NCBI RefSeq assembly: GCF_009649815.1
Contig: NZ_WJIC01000016.1
Coordinates: 120,109-184,108 of the forward strand
Direction: 5' to 3'
DNA length: 64,000 nucleotides
Source of the DNA: Nocardia sp. SYP-A9097
Lineage (GTDB): Bacteria; Actinomycetota; Actinomycetes; Mycobacteriales; Mycobacteriaceae
A program made the position numbers and the translations under genes. Positions 55,441-64,000 of the stretch are shown here, one piece after another. How positions within the stretch are numbered: the stretch's first letter is position 1; each line of letters begins with the position of its first letter. The notes below the pieces were generated by a model. The model was given only the letters and a program-made list of their open reading frames with translations, ran no database searches and had not been told where the DNA came from.

Positions 55441-56547
55441 TCAGCTGGTCAGGCGTTCAGCGGCCGCCGCGATGCGCTCGTCCGTGGCGGTCAGCGCGAG
55501 CCGCACATGTTGTGCGCCACGGGGTCCGTAGAACTCGCCGGGGGCGGCCAGGATGCCGCGTTCGGCCAGCCAGTCCAGGGTGGTGCGGCACGGCTCGCCA
55601 CGGGTCGACCAGAGGTACAGGCCGGCCTCGGAGTCGTCGATGCGGAACCCGGCCGCCAGCAAGGCATTTCGCAGTACCTCGCGGCGGGCGCGGTAGCGCT
55701 CACGCTGCTCGGCCTCGTGCGTGTCATCGCCGAGGGCGGCGGTCATGGCGGCTTGGATCGGGAAGGGCAGCATCATGCCGGAGTGCTTGCGCACCTCCAG
55801 CAGCTCCGCGACCAGTGCCGGATCACCGGTGACGAAACCCGCGCGGTAGCTCGCGAGATTCGAAGTCTTGGAGAGGGAATGGATGGCCAGCAGTCCGGTG
55901 TGATCGCCATCGCACACCTCGGGATCGAGTACCGAAATGGCCCGGCCCTCCCAGGGCAGGCCCAGATAGCACTCGTCCGAGGCAAGAATCGCGCCGCGCT
56001 CGCGGGCGAATTCGACCACCTTGCGCAGGTGTTCGACGCCGAGCACCTTGCCGGTCGGATTGGACGGCGAATTCAGGAAGATCAGCGCGGGCTTCTCCGG
56101 CCCCAGCTGAATCACGCTGTCCGCGCGCAGGATTCGGGTACCGGCCAGCAAACCGCCGACCTCGTAGGTCGGGTAGGCGACCTCGGGAATCACCACCAGA
56201 TCGTCCGCGCCCAGTCCGAGCGTGCGCGGCAGTCCGGCGATCAGTTCTTTGGTGCCGATCACCGGCAGTACCGCGTCCGGTGAGATGCCGGTAATCCCGA
56301 AGCGCCGTTTCAGCGCTGCCACAACGCTTTCCCGCAATTCGGGGGTGCCGTGCGTGGTCGGGTAACCCGGTACCGCCGCCACCGCCGTAAGCGCCCGCTG
56401 GATCAGCGGATCCACCGGATCGACCGGGGTGCCGACGGACAGATCCACCAGCCCGCCCGGATGCGAAGCGGCCTTCGCCTTCACGGAAGTAATTGTGTCC
56501 CAAGGAAAATCGGGTAGTAGTGCACTCACCCGGCCACGCGCGGTCAC
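55441..56547 (-). CDS. dapC: Succinyl-diaminopimelate aminotransferase-like PLP enzyme
   Basis: 368 aa class I/II aminotransferase homologous to Rv1178. Signatures are DLSVGTPVDPVDP, GYPTTHGTPELRESV, FLNSPSNPTGKV, LASDECYLGL and SLSKTSNLASYRAGF with the PLP lysine. DapC makes N-succinyl-LL-DAP between DapD and DapE, both encoded in this window, so a DAP-pathway role fits; the exact amino donor and acceptor are inferred. The GTG start is 3 bp after the fdxC stop, so they form an operon. Confidence 0.85.
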   Translation of the reverse strand: MTARGRVSALLPDFPWDTITSVKAKAASHPGGLVDLSVGTPVDPVDPLIQRALTAVAAVPGYPTTHGTPELRESVVAALKRRFGITGISPDAVLPVIGTKELIAGLPRTLGLGADDLVVIPEVAYPTYEVGGLLAGTRILRADSVIQLGPEKPALIFLNSPSNPTGKVLGVEHLRKVVEFARERGAILASDECYLGLPWEGRAISVLDPEVCDGDHTGLLAIHSLSKTSNLASYRAGFVTGDPALVAELLEVRKHSGMMLPFPIQAAMTAALGDDTHEAEQRERYRARREVLRNALLAAGFRIDDSEAGLYLWSTRGEPCRTTLDWLAERGILAAPGEFYGPRGAQHVRLALTATDERIAAAAERLTS

Positions 56548-56550
56548 AGA

Positions 56551-56874
56551 TTACTCCGCGGCCATCGGGGGTAGCGCGGCAATGAACGGCGGGTCGTAAT
56601 CGACCACGCCGATCTTGGTGGCGCCGCCCGGCGAACCCAGTTCATTGAAGAAGTCGACGTTCGCGTTCACGTAGCCGATCCACTGATCCGGGGTGTCGTC
56701 CTCGTAGAAGATCGCCTCCACCGGGCAGACCGGTTCACACGCACCACAGTCCACGCACTCGTCCGGTTGGATGTACAGCATGCGGCCACCCTCGTAGATG
56801 CAATCCACGGGGCACTCCTCGATGCACGCCTTGTCCTTCACGTCAACGCACGGTTCAGCGATGATGTACGGCAC
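56551..56874 (-). CDS. fdxC: 7Fe ferredoxin
   Basis: 107 aa. N-terminal Cys residues at 9, 17 and 21 (CVDVKDKACIEECPVDC) form a 3Fe-4S site and CVDCGACEPVCP gives the 4Fe-4S site, the classic actinobacterial FdxC layout (Rv1177). An acidic C-terminus (DDTPDQWIGYVNANVDFF) is typical. It passes electrons to P450s or other oxidoreductases. It is first in a two-gene operon with the aminotransferase. Confidence 0.95.
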   Translation of the reverse strand: MPYIIAEPCVDVKDKACIEECPVDCIYEGGRMLYIQPDECVDCGACEPVCPVEAIFYEDDTPDQWIGYVNANVDFFNELGSPGGATKIGVVDYDPPFIAALPPMAAE

Positions 56875-57025
56875 TGCCGCTCTCCTAGTCTGTCCTCACC
56901 TGCGGGATACCCCGCGAAACAGTATCCCGGCCCGCCAACATTACTACCGGCAGCCTGCCCTAACTCGGCTGGCCGTGTTAATTCTGGCCCGCGCCACGCA
57001 CTCCACCGTAGGCCGCCACGCCGGA

Positions 57026-59668
57026 CTATCCCAGCGCGAGCGGAACCGCCGCCGAATGATGCGCCGGCACACCGTAGGTGGTGGTGCGCTGGCGGACCGG
57101 CCGGCCGATGCCGGTGGCGATCTCGGTGATCTCCTCGACCGTCTTGGCCGAACCGTGTTCCGAACCCGCCATCCGGGAGATGGTCTCCTCCATGAGCGTT
57201 CCGCCCAGATCGTTCGCGCCACCGTTCAGCATCAGCTGGGTGCCCTTGATCCCGAGCTTGACCCAGCTGGTCTGAATATTGTCGATGCGGCCGTGCAGCA
57301 TGATGCGCGAGAGGGCATGGGCGGCGCGATTGTCGCGGACGGTGGGGCCGGGGCGCGAGGCTCCCGCCAGGTACAACGGGGCACTCTGGTGCACGAACGG
57401 GAGCAGTACGAATTCGGTGAAACCGCCTGTCTCGTCCTGGATTCCACGCAGTACGCGCAGGTGGCCGACCCAGTGCTTGGGGTTGTCCACATGCCCGTAC
57501 ATCATGGTCGAACTGGAGCGGATACCCAGTTTGTGCGCGGTGGTGATGACCTCCACCCAGGCCGAGGTGGGCAGTTTGCCCTTGGTGAGCACCCAGCGCA
57601 CCTCATCGTCCAGGATCTCCGCGGCGGTGCCCGGAATGGTGTCCAGCCCAGCCTCTTTCAGCGCGGACAGCCAGTCGTGAATGGACTGACCACCGCGAGA
57701 AGCCCCATTGACAACCTCCATGGGGCTGAAGGCGTGCACATGCATACCGGGGACGCGCTGCTTGATGGCGCGCACCAGATCGGCGTAGCCGGTGACGGGG
57801 AGTTCCGGGTCGATACCGCCCTGCATGCAGATCTCGGTCGCGCCCTCGACATGCGCCTCCCAGGCGCGGTCGGCGACCTCGGAGGCGCTCAGGGTGAAGG
57901 CGTCCGCGTCACCTTTGCGCTGCGCGAAGGCGCAGAAGCGGCAGCCGGTATAGCAGATATTGGTGAAATTGATATTCCGGTTGACGATGTAGGTGACGTC
58001 ATCGCCGACGGTATCGCGGCGCAGCTGATCGGCGAGTGCCGTAATCGCTTCCAGCGCAGGGCCGTCCGCGGTGGCCAGGGCCAGGTACTGGTCGTCGGTG
58101 AGCCCGGCGGGATCGCGCTCGGCGGCGTGCAGGGCGGCGAGCACATCGGAGTCGAAGCGCTCGGGCGCGGCGACCGCGAGTTCCTTCACCTGTTCGCGAA
58201 TGGTCTCCCAGTCGCCGAACGCGCCCAGGCCGTCACTGGCGAGCGCGGAATCGCTGCGGGACTCGGTATTTCGGCCCTCGGAGTCGATGGCGGTATTGAG
58301 ATCGATGCGGCCGACCGACTCCCAATCATGGTCCGGCTCCTGCCACGGCAAGCCCGTGGGATTCACGTCGCGCGCCAGACCGGTGACCGGATCGGAGAGC
58401 GCGGCCACATGCCGGGAGACGCGCGGATCGATCCACGGATGGCCCGCCAGCACGTATTTCGGGTGCGCGGTGAGCCGCTCGGTGAGCACGTACCCGGCGT
58501 CGGCGGTGACCTGTGCGAGGGTGTCCAGGTTCGGCCAGGGCCGCTCCGGATTCACATGATCGGGGGTGAGCGGTGAGACGCCGCCCCAGTCGTCGATTCC
58601 GGCGTCGATGAGCGCGCGGCATTCGTCCAGGGATACGAGATTGGGCGGGGCCTGAATTCGCATCTTCGGCCCGAGCAGCAGTCGCGCGACGGCGATGGTC
58701 GCGCGGAACTCCTCCAGATCGGCGTCCGGGGTATTGCGCATGGCGGTGTCGTGCTTGGCCAGGAAGTTCTGCACGATCACCTCCTGCACATGCCCGAATG
58801 CCTTGTGCGACTTGCGAATCGCCATGATCGACTCGGCGCGCTCGGTGAGGTTCTCGCCGATACCGACCAGAATGCCGGTGGTGAACGGAACGGAGAGGCG
58901 GCCGGCGTCGGTGAGCGCGCGCAGGCGCACCGCCGGATCCTTGTCCGGGCTGCCGTAATGCGCCTGACCCGGTTCGGTGAACAGGCGGGTGGAGGTGGTC
59001 TCCAGCATCATGCCCATGGACGGGGCCACCGGCTTGAGCCGGGAGAGTTCGGCCCAGCTCATCACACCCGGATTCAGATGCGGCAGTAGGCCGGTCTCCT
59101 CCAGCACGCGAATCGACATGGCGCGCACGTAGTCCAGGGTGGAGTCGTAGCCGCGCTCGTCCAGCCACTGCCGGGCCTCGGGCCAGCGCTCCTCCGGGCG
59201 GTCGCCCAGGGTGAAAAGCGCTTCCTTGCAACCCAGTTCAGCGCCCTTGCGGGCGATTTCGAGAACCTCGTCGGGTTCGAGGTACATGCCCTTGCCCTCG
59301 GCGCGCAGCTTGCCGGGCACGGTGACGAAGGTGCAGTAGTGACACTTGTCGCGGCACAGGTGGGTGAGCGGAATGAATACCTTGCGCGAGTAGGTGATCG
59401 GCAGGGTCTCACCGGCGTAACCGGTTTCGCGGAGTCCCGCATCGCGTACCCGCGCGGCGGACTTCGCGAGATCCTCCAGGTCAGCACCCCGCGCCTGGAG
59501 CAGTACCACCGCCTCGTCGAGGTTGAGCGTCGCGCCGTCACGCGCCCGCCGCAACGCCCGGCGCATACCCGAGGGACTGGGTGGAGCCGGGGGGAGACTC
59601 GGGTTCGCTAGATCCGTCACGTCCTCGATCATGCGCCATCCATCCGACTGATCCGACTCGGGTGCCAT
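57026..59668 (-). CDS. fbiC: FO synthase FbiC (CofG-CofH fusion)
   Basis: About 880 aa from ATG 59668 (MAPESDQSDG); a Met at 59632 is an alternative. It builds the deazaflavin FO core of F420 from tyrosine and a pyrimidine. Two radical-SAM halves are present: an N-terminal CofG-like CRDKCHYC near residue 105 and a C-terminal CofH-like CYTGCRFC near 576, each C-x3-C-x2-C. The C-terminus GGANDLGGTLMEETISRMAG is conserved. It supports F420 enzymes such as the PPOX-class protein in this window. Confidence 0.96.
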   Translation of the reverse strand: MAPESDQSDGWRMIEDVTDLANPSLPPAPPSPSGMRRALRRARDGATLNLDEAVVLLQARGADLEDLAKSAARVRDAGLRETGYAGETLPITYSRKVFIPLTHLCRDKCHYCTFVTVPGKLRAEGKGMYLEPDEVLEIARKGAELGCKEALFTLGDRPEERWPEARQWLDERGYDSTLDYVRAMSIRVLEETGLLPHLNPGVMSWAELSRLKPVAPSMGMMLETTSTRLFTEPGQAHYGSPDKDPAVRLRALTDAGRLSVPFTTGILVGIGENLTERAESIMAIRKSHKAFGHVQEVIVQNFLAKHDTAMRNTPDADLEEFRATIAVARLLLGPKMRIQAPPNLVSLDECRALIDAGIDDWGGVSPLTPDHVNPERPWPNLDTLAQVTADAGYVLTERLTAHPKYVLAGHPWIDPRVSRHVAALSDPVTGLARDVNPTGLPWQEPDHDWESVGRIDLNTAIDSEGRNTESRSDSALASDGLGAFGDWETIREQVKELAVAAPERFDSDVLAALHAAERDPAGLTDDQYLALATADGPALEAITALADQLRRDTVGDDVTYIVNRNINFTNICYTGCRFCAFAQRKGDADAFTLSASEVADRAWEAHVEGATEICMQGGIDPELPVTGYADLVRAIKQRVPGMHVHAFSPMEVVNGASRGGQSIHDWLSALKEAGLDTIPGTAAEILDDEVRWVLTKGKLPTSAWVEVITTAHKLGIRSSSTMMYGHVDNPKHWVGHLRVLRGIQDETGGFTEFVLLPFVHQSAPLYLAGASRPGPTVRDNRAAHALSRIMLHGRIDNIQTSWVKLGIKGTQLMLNGGANDLGGTLMEETISRMAGSEHGSAKTVEEITEIATGIGRPVRQRTTTYGVPAHHSAAVPLALG

Positions 59669-59925
59669 AAGAACGGGCAACCGGGCGCTACGGCAGGCTA
59701 TTCCACCGGCGGCACACGAATATTCTGGCGCACCCCGGTGGTGATCGCGCGCGGTGATGCGCCTGATGGGTCAAACCCTTGCGGGGCAGCGGTGGCGTGT
59801 CTAGGGTGATCCGCCACGATTACTCGCATCGCTTGATTCGAATATTCGCATTCACCTTCATATGCAGCACTCCCGGCATCGCCGCCGAGGACGACACACA
59901 TCATGTTTCGTGAGATGGGGAACCC

Positions 59926-61407
59926 GTGTTCGAGAGATTCGGCCGCGCCGGCATTACGGCCGCGGCGGGCGCAACGCTCATGCTGACCATCGCCACCAGC
60001 TCCGCCTCGGCGGCCTTCGGGCTGCCACCCGCCAATCCGTATCTCGGGCCGGTGGGCACCGCGACCATGCACGGCGACGCCGAATCCTCCGACGCCACTC
60101 CCCTCGCCGGACCCGGCACCGGGAACATCCGCGCCGACTTCCACGAGGAGGCCGCCGCCTGCCCGACGATTCTGCAGGGCGCGGACGGCTTTCCACAGGC
60201 ACTGTGCACCAAGATCACCGACCGGGCGCCCGAGCTACTGCTGCTCGATCCGAACAGCGGAAACACCCTCGCCACACTGGATCTCACCAAGGGCAGCCTG
60301 CTCGGCGGCGTGTACGCCTACCTCGACGAGCAGAACCGCATGGTCACCGTGGACGGCAGCGGAGAACTGCTGCGCATCGGGCATGAGCGCAGCGGTGACG
60401 GGTGGAAGCTCTCCATCGTGTCGAGAACGCCTATCGCACAGGCGGTTACGGCCCACTGCGGCGGCGGGGACTGCGATCACGTCGCCTCGGTACTGCCGGA
60501 CTTCGACGGCCGCGTCTGGTTCGCCACCGACAACGGTGCGGCCGGATTCGCCGATCCCGCAACGGGAATCGCACGGGCCGTGGAGCTCGCCCCCGGGGAA
60601 TCGGTGGCCAACAGCATTTCGAGCGCACCGCAGGGTGTCGCCGTCGCCACCGATCACGCGCTGTACCTACTGCGTGCCGACCCCACCGGCAACCCGTACG
60701 TGGTGTGGCGGCAAGCCTACGATCGCGGACCGGCGCGCAAACCCGGCCAGCTGAGCTGGGGCACCGGCGCGACCCCGACCTTCTTCGGCCCCGGCAGCGG
60801 CACCGAATACCTCGCCATCACCGACAATGCCGCCACCAAGGAAAAACTGCTGGTCTTCGACACCGCCACCGGCAATACCGTCTGCTCGATCCCCGCCATC
60901 GACGGCACCGAGAACTCCCCCATCGGCGCGGGCAACAGCCTCTTCCTGGCCAGCACCTACGGCTACCCCTACCCGCAACTCCCCGCGAACGCCGGACCCA
61001 GCCAACCCGCCAGCGCCTCCTTCACCGGCGGCATGACCCGCATCGATGTCACCGGATCGGGTTGCAATGTGGTGTGGACCGACAACGTCCCCTCCGCAGC
61101 GGTCCCCCGCCTCTCGGTCGCCGACGGCAAGATCTACACCATCGCCCGCCACACGCTCCTGGGCTCCGGCAGCGGCGGCTCCGGCAGTTTCGGTTCCGGT
61201 AGCGCGGGCCTGCCCAGCGGCAGCGGTGGCGTCACCGACACGTACAAGTACACGGTCATCGACGCCGCCACCGGCAAGGTAGACACCGAACAGCAGATCG
61301 GCGCGACCACGATTCACGACACGTTGCAAATGGTCGGCACAATCGCCCGGGGTCGAGTGCAGTACCAAGGCACTTTGAGCGGCCTCTTCCGAATCACCCC
61401 GCAATAG
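59926..61407 (+). CDS. Secreted PQQ/beta-propeller-like protein
   Basis: 493 aa from GTG 59926. A signal peptide (AGITAAAGATLMLTIATSSASA) ends with ASA-like cleavage. The body has repeated blade-like stretches (LLLLDPNSGNTLATLDLTKG, GRVWFATDNGAAGFAD, LLVFDTATGNTVCSI, YTVIDAATGKVDTEQQ), suggesting a beta-propeller related to PQQ-binding-like domains without clear PQQ ligands. A Gly/Ser-rich linker lies near residues 410-430. The function is unknown. It is followed by a palindromic element. Confidence 0.75.
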   Translation: MFERFGRAGITAAAGATLMLTIATSSASAAFGLPPANPYLGPVGTATMHGDAESSDATPLAGPGTGNIRADFHEEAAACPTILQGADGFPQALCTKITDRAPELLLLDPNSGNTLATLDLTKGSLLGGVYAYLDEQNRMVTVDGSGELLRIGHERSGDGWKLSIVSRTPIAQAVTAHCGGGDCDHVASVLPDFDGRVWFATDNGAAGFADPATGIARAVELAPGESVANSISSAPQGVAVATDHALYLLRADPTGNPYVVWRQAYDRGPARKPGQLSWGTGATPTFFGPGSGTEYLAITDNAATKEKLLVFDTATGNTVCSIPAIDGTENSPIGAGNSLFLASTYGYPYPQLPANAGPSQPASASFTGGMTRIDVTGSGCNVVWTDNVPSAAVPRLSVADGKIYTIARHTLLGSGSGGSGSFGSGSAGLPSGSGGVTDTYKYTVIDAATGKVDTEQQIGATTIHDTLQMVGTIARGRVQYQGTLSGLFRITPQ

Positions 61408-61471
61408 GGCACCCGCGGTAAGAAGCATCGCACCTGCAGCACGCACCTTCTCGTCATCCCGCACACCCGCT

Positions 61472-61546
61472 CGTCATCCCGGCGCGCTTTTGGCCGGGAT
61501 CCACCCCGGTCAGTGGATCCCGGCCCAAAAGCATGCCGGGATGGCG
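61472..61546. repeat. Full palindromic element, intergenic copy
   Basis: Arms 61472-61504 and 61513-61546 with an 8-nt loop, same family as the element in the NRPS; the right arm has one extra C. A partial TCGTCATCCC copy precedes it at 61451. It lies between the propeller gene and the PH-domain gene and could act as a terminator. Confidence 0.88.
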
Positions 61547-61605
61547 AAGGCCGTTCAGCCGGGATAGCCGGGGATTCAGGCCCGAATCGTGCAAAGCTGG
61601 CAGGC

Positions 61606-62133
61606 ATGTCCGAGCGTTCCGCCTCCGGCGAACTCCGCACCGCCCCCGGCGGCATCATGGCGGACCCTGCCTGGCACCCCAGCCCACGCGCGAAACTGCT
61701 GTGGGCGATCGGTGCCGCACTGTCGTGGGTGTTTCCATTTCTCGTGCTGATCATCTGGATGATCGTGGATCCGCATCGGCGGAACTGGCAGGGCATCATC
61801 CTCGTAATCGCCTTGCTGGCAGCGGCATTCAGCATTCTGGTGGTACCGCTGTGGCGATACGCGGTACACCGGTGGGAGATCACCGCCGAGGCGGTGTACA
61901 CCCGCACCGGATGGTTCACGCAGGAGAGCCGAGTCGCGCCGATCAGCCGCATCCAGACGGTGGACACCTATCGCGGACCGTTGGAGCGACTGCTCGGCCT
62001 GGCCACCGTCACGGTCACCACCGCGTCCTCGGCCGGGGCCGTGCATATCAGCGCGCTGGCCCTCGATGATGCCCGGCGGACGGTGACGCAGCTGACCGAG
62101 ATCACCGCCCGGCATCGAGGGGACGCCACGTGA
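61606..62133 (+). CDS. Bacterial PH domain (bPH2) membrane protein
   Basis: 175 aa from ATG 61606 (MSERSASGELRT). Two membrane helices (LLWAIGAALSWVFPFLVLII, GIILVIALLAAAFSILVVPL) precede a bPH2 domain (VYTRTGWFTQESRVAPISRIQTVDTYRGPLERL). It is paired with the next, larger PH protein by GTGA overlap, as in YdbS/YdbT of Bacillus. Pairs of this kind are linked to envelope stress or antimicrobial tolerance; the molecular function is unknown. Confidence 0.88.
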   Translation: MSERSASGELRTAPGGIMADPAWHPSPRAKLLWAIGAALSWVFPFLVLIIWMIVDPHRRNWQGIILVIALLAAAFSILVVPLWRYAVHRWEITAEAVYTRTGWFTQESRVAPISRIQTVDTYRGPLERLLGLATVTVTTASSAGAVHISALALDDARRTVTQLTEITARHRGDAT

Positions 62134-63806
62134 CCGACCCGTTCCACCCGGATTCCGATGTGCGACAACCCGATCCGATGCCCGGTCCGCCCGAGGCCGA
62201 GTCCTGGCAGCGCCTCGATCGGCGAATGCTACTGGTACATCCCATTACCGAACTGATCCGCTTCATCCCGGTGCTACTGGCCACCCTCATCGCGGGAGCG
62301 CGCAGCGACAGCCCCATGTGGAGCCTGAGCGTGGTCGGCATCATCGTCGTACTCGCCATCACGCGCTGGTTCACCACCACATATCGCATCACCCCCGACA
62401 ATGTGGAATTGCGCACCGGACTGATTCAGCGCAAGCGACTCTCGGTGCCACGCAATCGAGTTCGCTCGGTGGATGTCCAAGCCGATCTACTGCATCGGGC
62501 ACTCGGACTGGCGGTACTGTCCATCGGCACCGGCCAGCAGGCCGAGCGCGGCGACCGCTTCAAACTCGACTCCCTGGACGCCAGCCTGGTACCCGCACTG
62601 CGCACCACACTGCTGGAGCACACCCGCGAGCAAATCCCCAATGGTGCGGAATCCACTGCACCACAGGCAGATACAGCGGCTGACAACGGCATCACGCTCA
62701 CCGAGCCGGTGACCGATGCCCCCGTGCAGCCCACCCGCCCACCGGTGGAAATCGCGCACTGGCAAGCGAAGTGGGTGCGCTACGCCCCACTCTCCCTCAC
62801 CGGATTCGCCATCATCACGCCGATCGTCGGCCTGCTGTTCCAATACGGTTTCGCCCGCATCATCTTCGACTCCAGTGCCGTCCAAGGCGTGGAAGACGGT
62901 GGCGCACAAGCCATCGCGCTGGCCGTACTCCTGCTGATCATCTTCCTGGTGACCTTCGTCAGCCTGGCCGCCTGCGCCCGCTACCTCACCACCTACTTCG
63001 GCCTACAGGTCATAGACGACGGCACCACCCTGCACATCCGCCATGGCCTGTTCACCACCCGCCAGATCACCCTCGACCTGGCCCGCCTGCGCGGCGCGAC
63101 AGTGAACGAACCCCTCCTACTCCGCCTGGCGGGCGCGGCAGAACTCGAAACCATCATGACGGGCACCAAATCCCGGCAGAAGATCGTCCCCCAGGCCCCG
63201 CGCGCCGCCGTGGACCACACCCTGGCCCACCTCCTCGACACCAGTGCCGCAATAGATTCCGCCACCGATCGCGCGGCCACCTCGGCGAACTCCGGCACCG
63301 CATCGAACGAAGCCCACCTCACCATCCCGTCGATCGTCACGGCGGCGCTGCGTCATCACGGACCCGCCGCCACCCGCCGCCGATACACCCGCGCACTGAG
63401 CCTGCCGCTGATCACCGCAGCAATTCTCATCGCGTTTTCCATTGCGGGAGAATCGATTCCGACCTGGACCTGGATCCTTGGGGCGATCGCGACCGTCATA
63501 GCTACCGCATTGGCCTGGGACCGCGCCCGCGGCCTCGGCCACACCGTCGTGCCCTCCAGCGGGGACAACCCAACCTGGCTGATCACCCGCAGCGGCTCCC
63601 TGGATCGCGACCGCGATTGCCTGGAAGGCCCCGGCATTATCGGCTGGACCGTCCGCCAGTCCTGGTTCCAGCGCCGCGTCGGTCTGGCCACCATTACCGC
63701 TGCCACCGCAGCGGGCAAGAAGCGCTACCACGTGATCGATATCCCCTTGGACCAAGCCTGGCCTCTGATCGAAGCTGTCACCCCAGGCCAACTCGGAGCC
63801 CGGTAA
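62130..63806 (+). CDS. Multi-bPH2 domain membrane protein (YdbT-like)
   Basis: 558 aa from GTG 62130. It has several membrane helices arranged in pairs and three bPH2-like regions, the first with TYRITPDNVELRTGLIQRKRLSVPRNRVRSVD and the second with GTTLHIRHGLFTTRQITLDLARL; the third near the C-terminus contains GPGIIGWTVRQSWFQRRVGL. It corresponds to the YdbT-type large partner of the preceding gene and is translationally coupled to it. Confidence 0.88.
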   Translation: MTDPFHPDSDVRQPDPMPGPPEAESWQRLDRRMLLVHPITELIRFIPVLLATLIAGARSDSPMWSLSVVGIIVVLAITRWFTTTYRITPDNVELRTGLIQRKRLSVPRNRVRSVDVQADLLHRALGLAVLSIGTGQQAERGDRFKLDSLDASLVPALRTTLLEHTREQIPNGAESTAPQADTAADNGITLTEPVTDAPVQPTRPPVEIAHWQAKWVRYAPLSLTGFAIITPIVGLLFQYGFARIIFDSSAVQGVEDGGAQAIALAVLLLIIFLVTFVSLAACARYLTTYFGLQVIDDGTTLHIRHGLFTTRQITLDLARLRGATVNEPLLLRLAGAAELETIMTGTKSRQKIVPQAPRAAVDHTLAHLLDTSAAIDSATDRAATSANSGTASNEAHLTIPSIVTAALRHHGPAATRRRYTRALSLPLITAAILIAFSIAGESIPTWTWILGAIATVIATALAWDRARGLGHTVVPSSGDNPTWLITRSGSLDRDRDCLEGPGIIGWTVRQSWFQRRVGLATITAATAAGKKRYHVIDIPLDQAWPLIEAVTPGQLGAR

Positions 63807-63810
63807 GTGC

Positions 63811-63848
63811 CCGTCCAATTCCATTACAGCCGTGGGTAACTGGACGGA
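63811..63848 (+). terminator. Weak hairpin after the PH-protein genes
   Basis: CGTCCAATT and AACTGGACG can pair with one mismatch across a 17-20 nt loop shortly after the stop. A candidate terminator only. Confidence 0.3.
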
Positions 63849-63919
63849 ACGGACAGAACATACTCTGAAAACTTGCAGTTCAGAAGGGTTTTCGGGTTCC
63901 GTGGGGTGATCTTCGTTGG

Positions 63920-63925
63920 TAGAAT
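63920..63925 (+). promoter_or_regulatory. Candidate -10 element of a leaderless gene
   Basis: TAGAAT ends 7 bp before the ATG at 63932, the spacing expected for a leaderless transcript. No clear -35 hexamer is seen. Confidence 0.4.
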
Positions 63926-63931
63926 TAGCAC

Positions 63932-64000
63932 ATGAGTTCGAGCGTGGGAGCTGTGAGTGTGGAGGGGGTCGGCCCGGTGGGCGACCTCGCTACCGCGTTG
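63932..64000 (+). CDS. Start of a gene cut by the right edge (possibly DUF222/HNH)
   Basis: Only 23 codons are visible (MSSSVGAVSVEGVGPVGDLA). A Ser/Gly/Val-rich start followed by GDLATAL resembles the beginning of DUF222-HNH endonuclease-like proteins, which are numerous in Nocardia, but too little is present to be sure. Confidence 0.45.
   Translation, partial: MSSSVGAVSVEGVGPVGDLATAL

Overview
The window is GC-rich actinobacterial chromosome and looks like Nocardia or a close relative within the Mycobacteriales. Gene content and local order follow blocks known from the Mycobacterium tuberculosis Rv1173-Rv1240 region: fbiC, fdxC, an aminotransferase, rocA/putB, dapD/dapE, LOG proteins/fadD6/folP2/gpgS, tatB/htrA/rseA/sigE, an Rv1217c-Rv1220c-like block, glgC/glgA, tag, mrp and corA. 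The blocks are broken up by insertions typical of Nocardiaceae, such as a cholesterol oxidase, a family lipoprotein, an NRPS and DUF2236 oxygenases. Family assignments come from recognised motifs and remembered homologues; no database search was run.

Region by region: 1-5.6 kb holds a partial sensor kinase, a membrane hydroxylase, a malic enzyme, a FAD oxidoreductase and a small membrane protein. 5.6-11.7 kb holds a PHP phosphoesterase, CorA, a Sufu-domain protein, a stress protein, a CitE-like lyase, an MgtE-N/CBS protein and a DUF1003 protein. 11.8-15.5 kb carries two tandem lytic transglycosylases and Mrp. 15.6-20.6 kb carries a DivIVA-like protein, Tag, DUF3117, an RlmA-like methyltransferase and the divergent glycogen genes glgM and glgC. 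20.7-26.9 kb has a lipoprotein, small proteins, a self-regulated ABC exporter operon and an O-methyltransferase. 27.2-30.3 kb is the envelope-stress locus sigE-rseA-htrA-tatB. 30.4-31.2 kb has an unusual HTH protein. 31.3-36.3 kb is a five-gene operon for glucosylglycerate, pterin-like and acyl-CoA functions. 36.7-38.8 kb is divergent dapE/dapD. 38.8-43.3 kb has an F420-type oxidoreductase, an acyl-CoA synthetase and a DUF2236-TetR-DUF2236 cassette. 43.3-50.7 kb is one NRPS split by an apparent single-base frameshift. 50.8-55.1 kb has proline catabolism and cholesterol oxidase. 55.3-59.7 kb has tRNA-Asp, an aminotransferase, ferredoxin and FbiC. 59.9-64 kb has a secreted propeller-like protein, two PH-domain membrane proteins and the start of a further gene.

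The most notable structure is a 74-bp palindromic element (33-bp arms, 8-base loop) lying in frame inside the second adenylation domain of the NRPS. Related copies lie in intergenic positions at about 21.9 kb (half element) and 61.5 kb (full element). The same NRPS has a serine-type specificity code identical to that of EntF, a degenerate third adenylation domain at its end, and no thioesterase. Three convergent gene pairs end on a shared CTAG in which both stop codons overlap.
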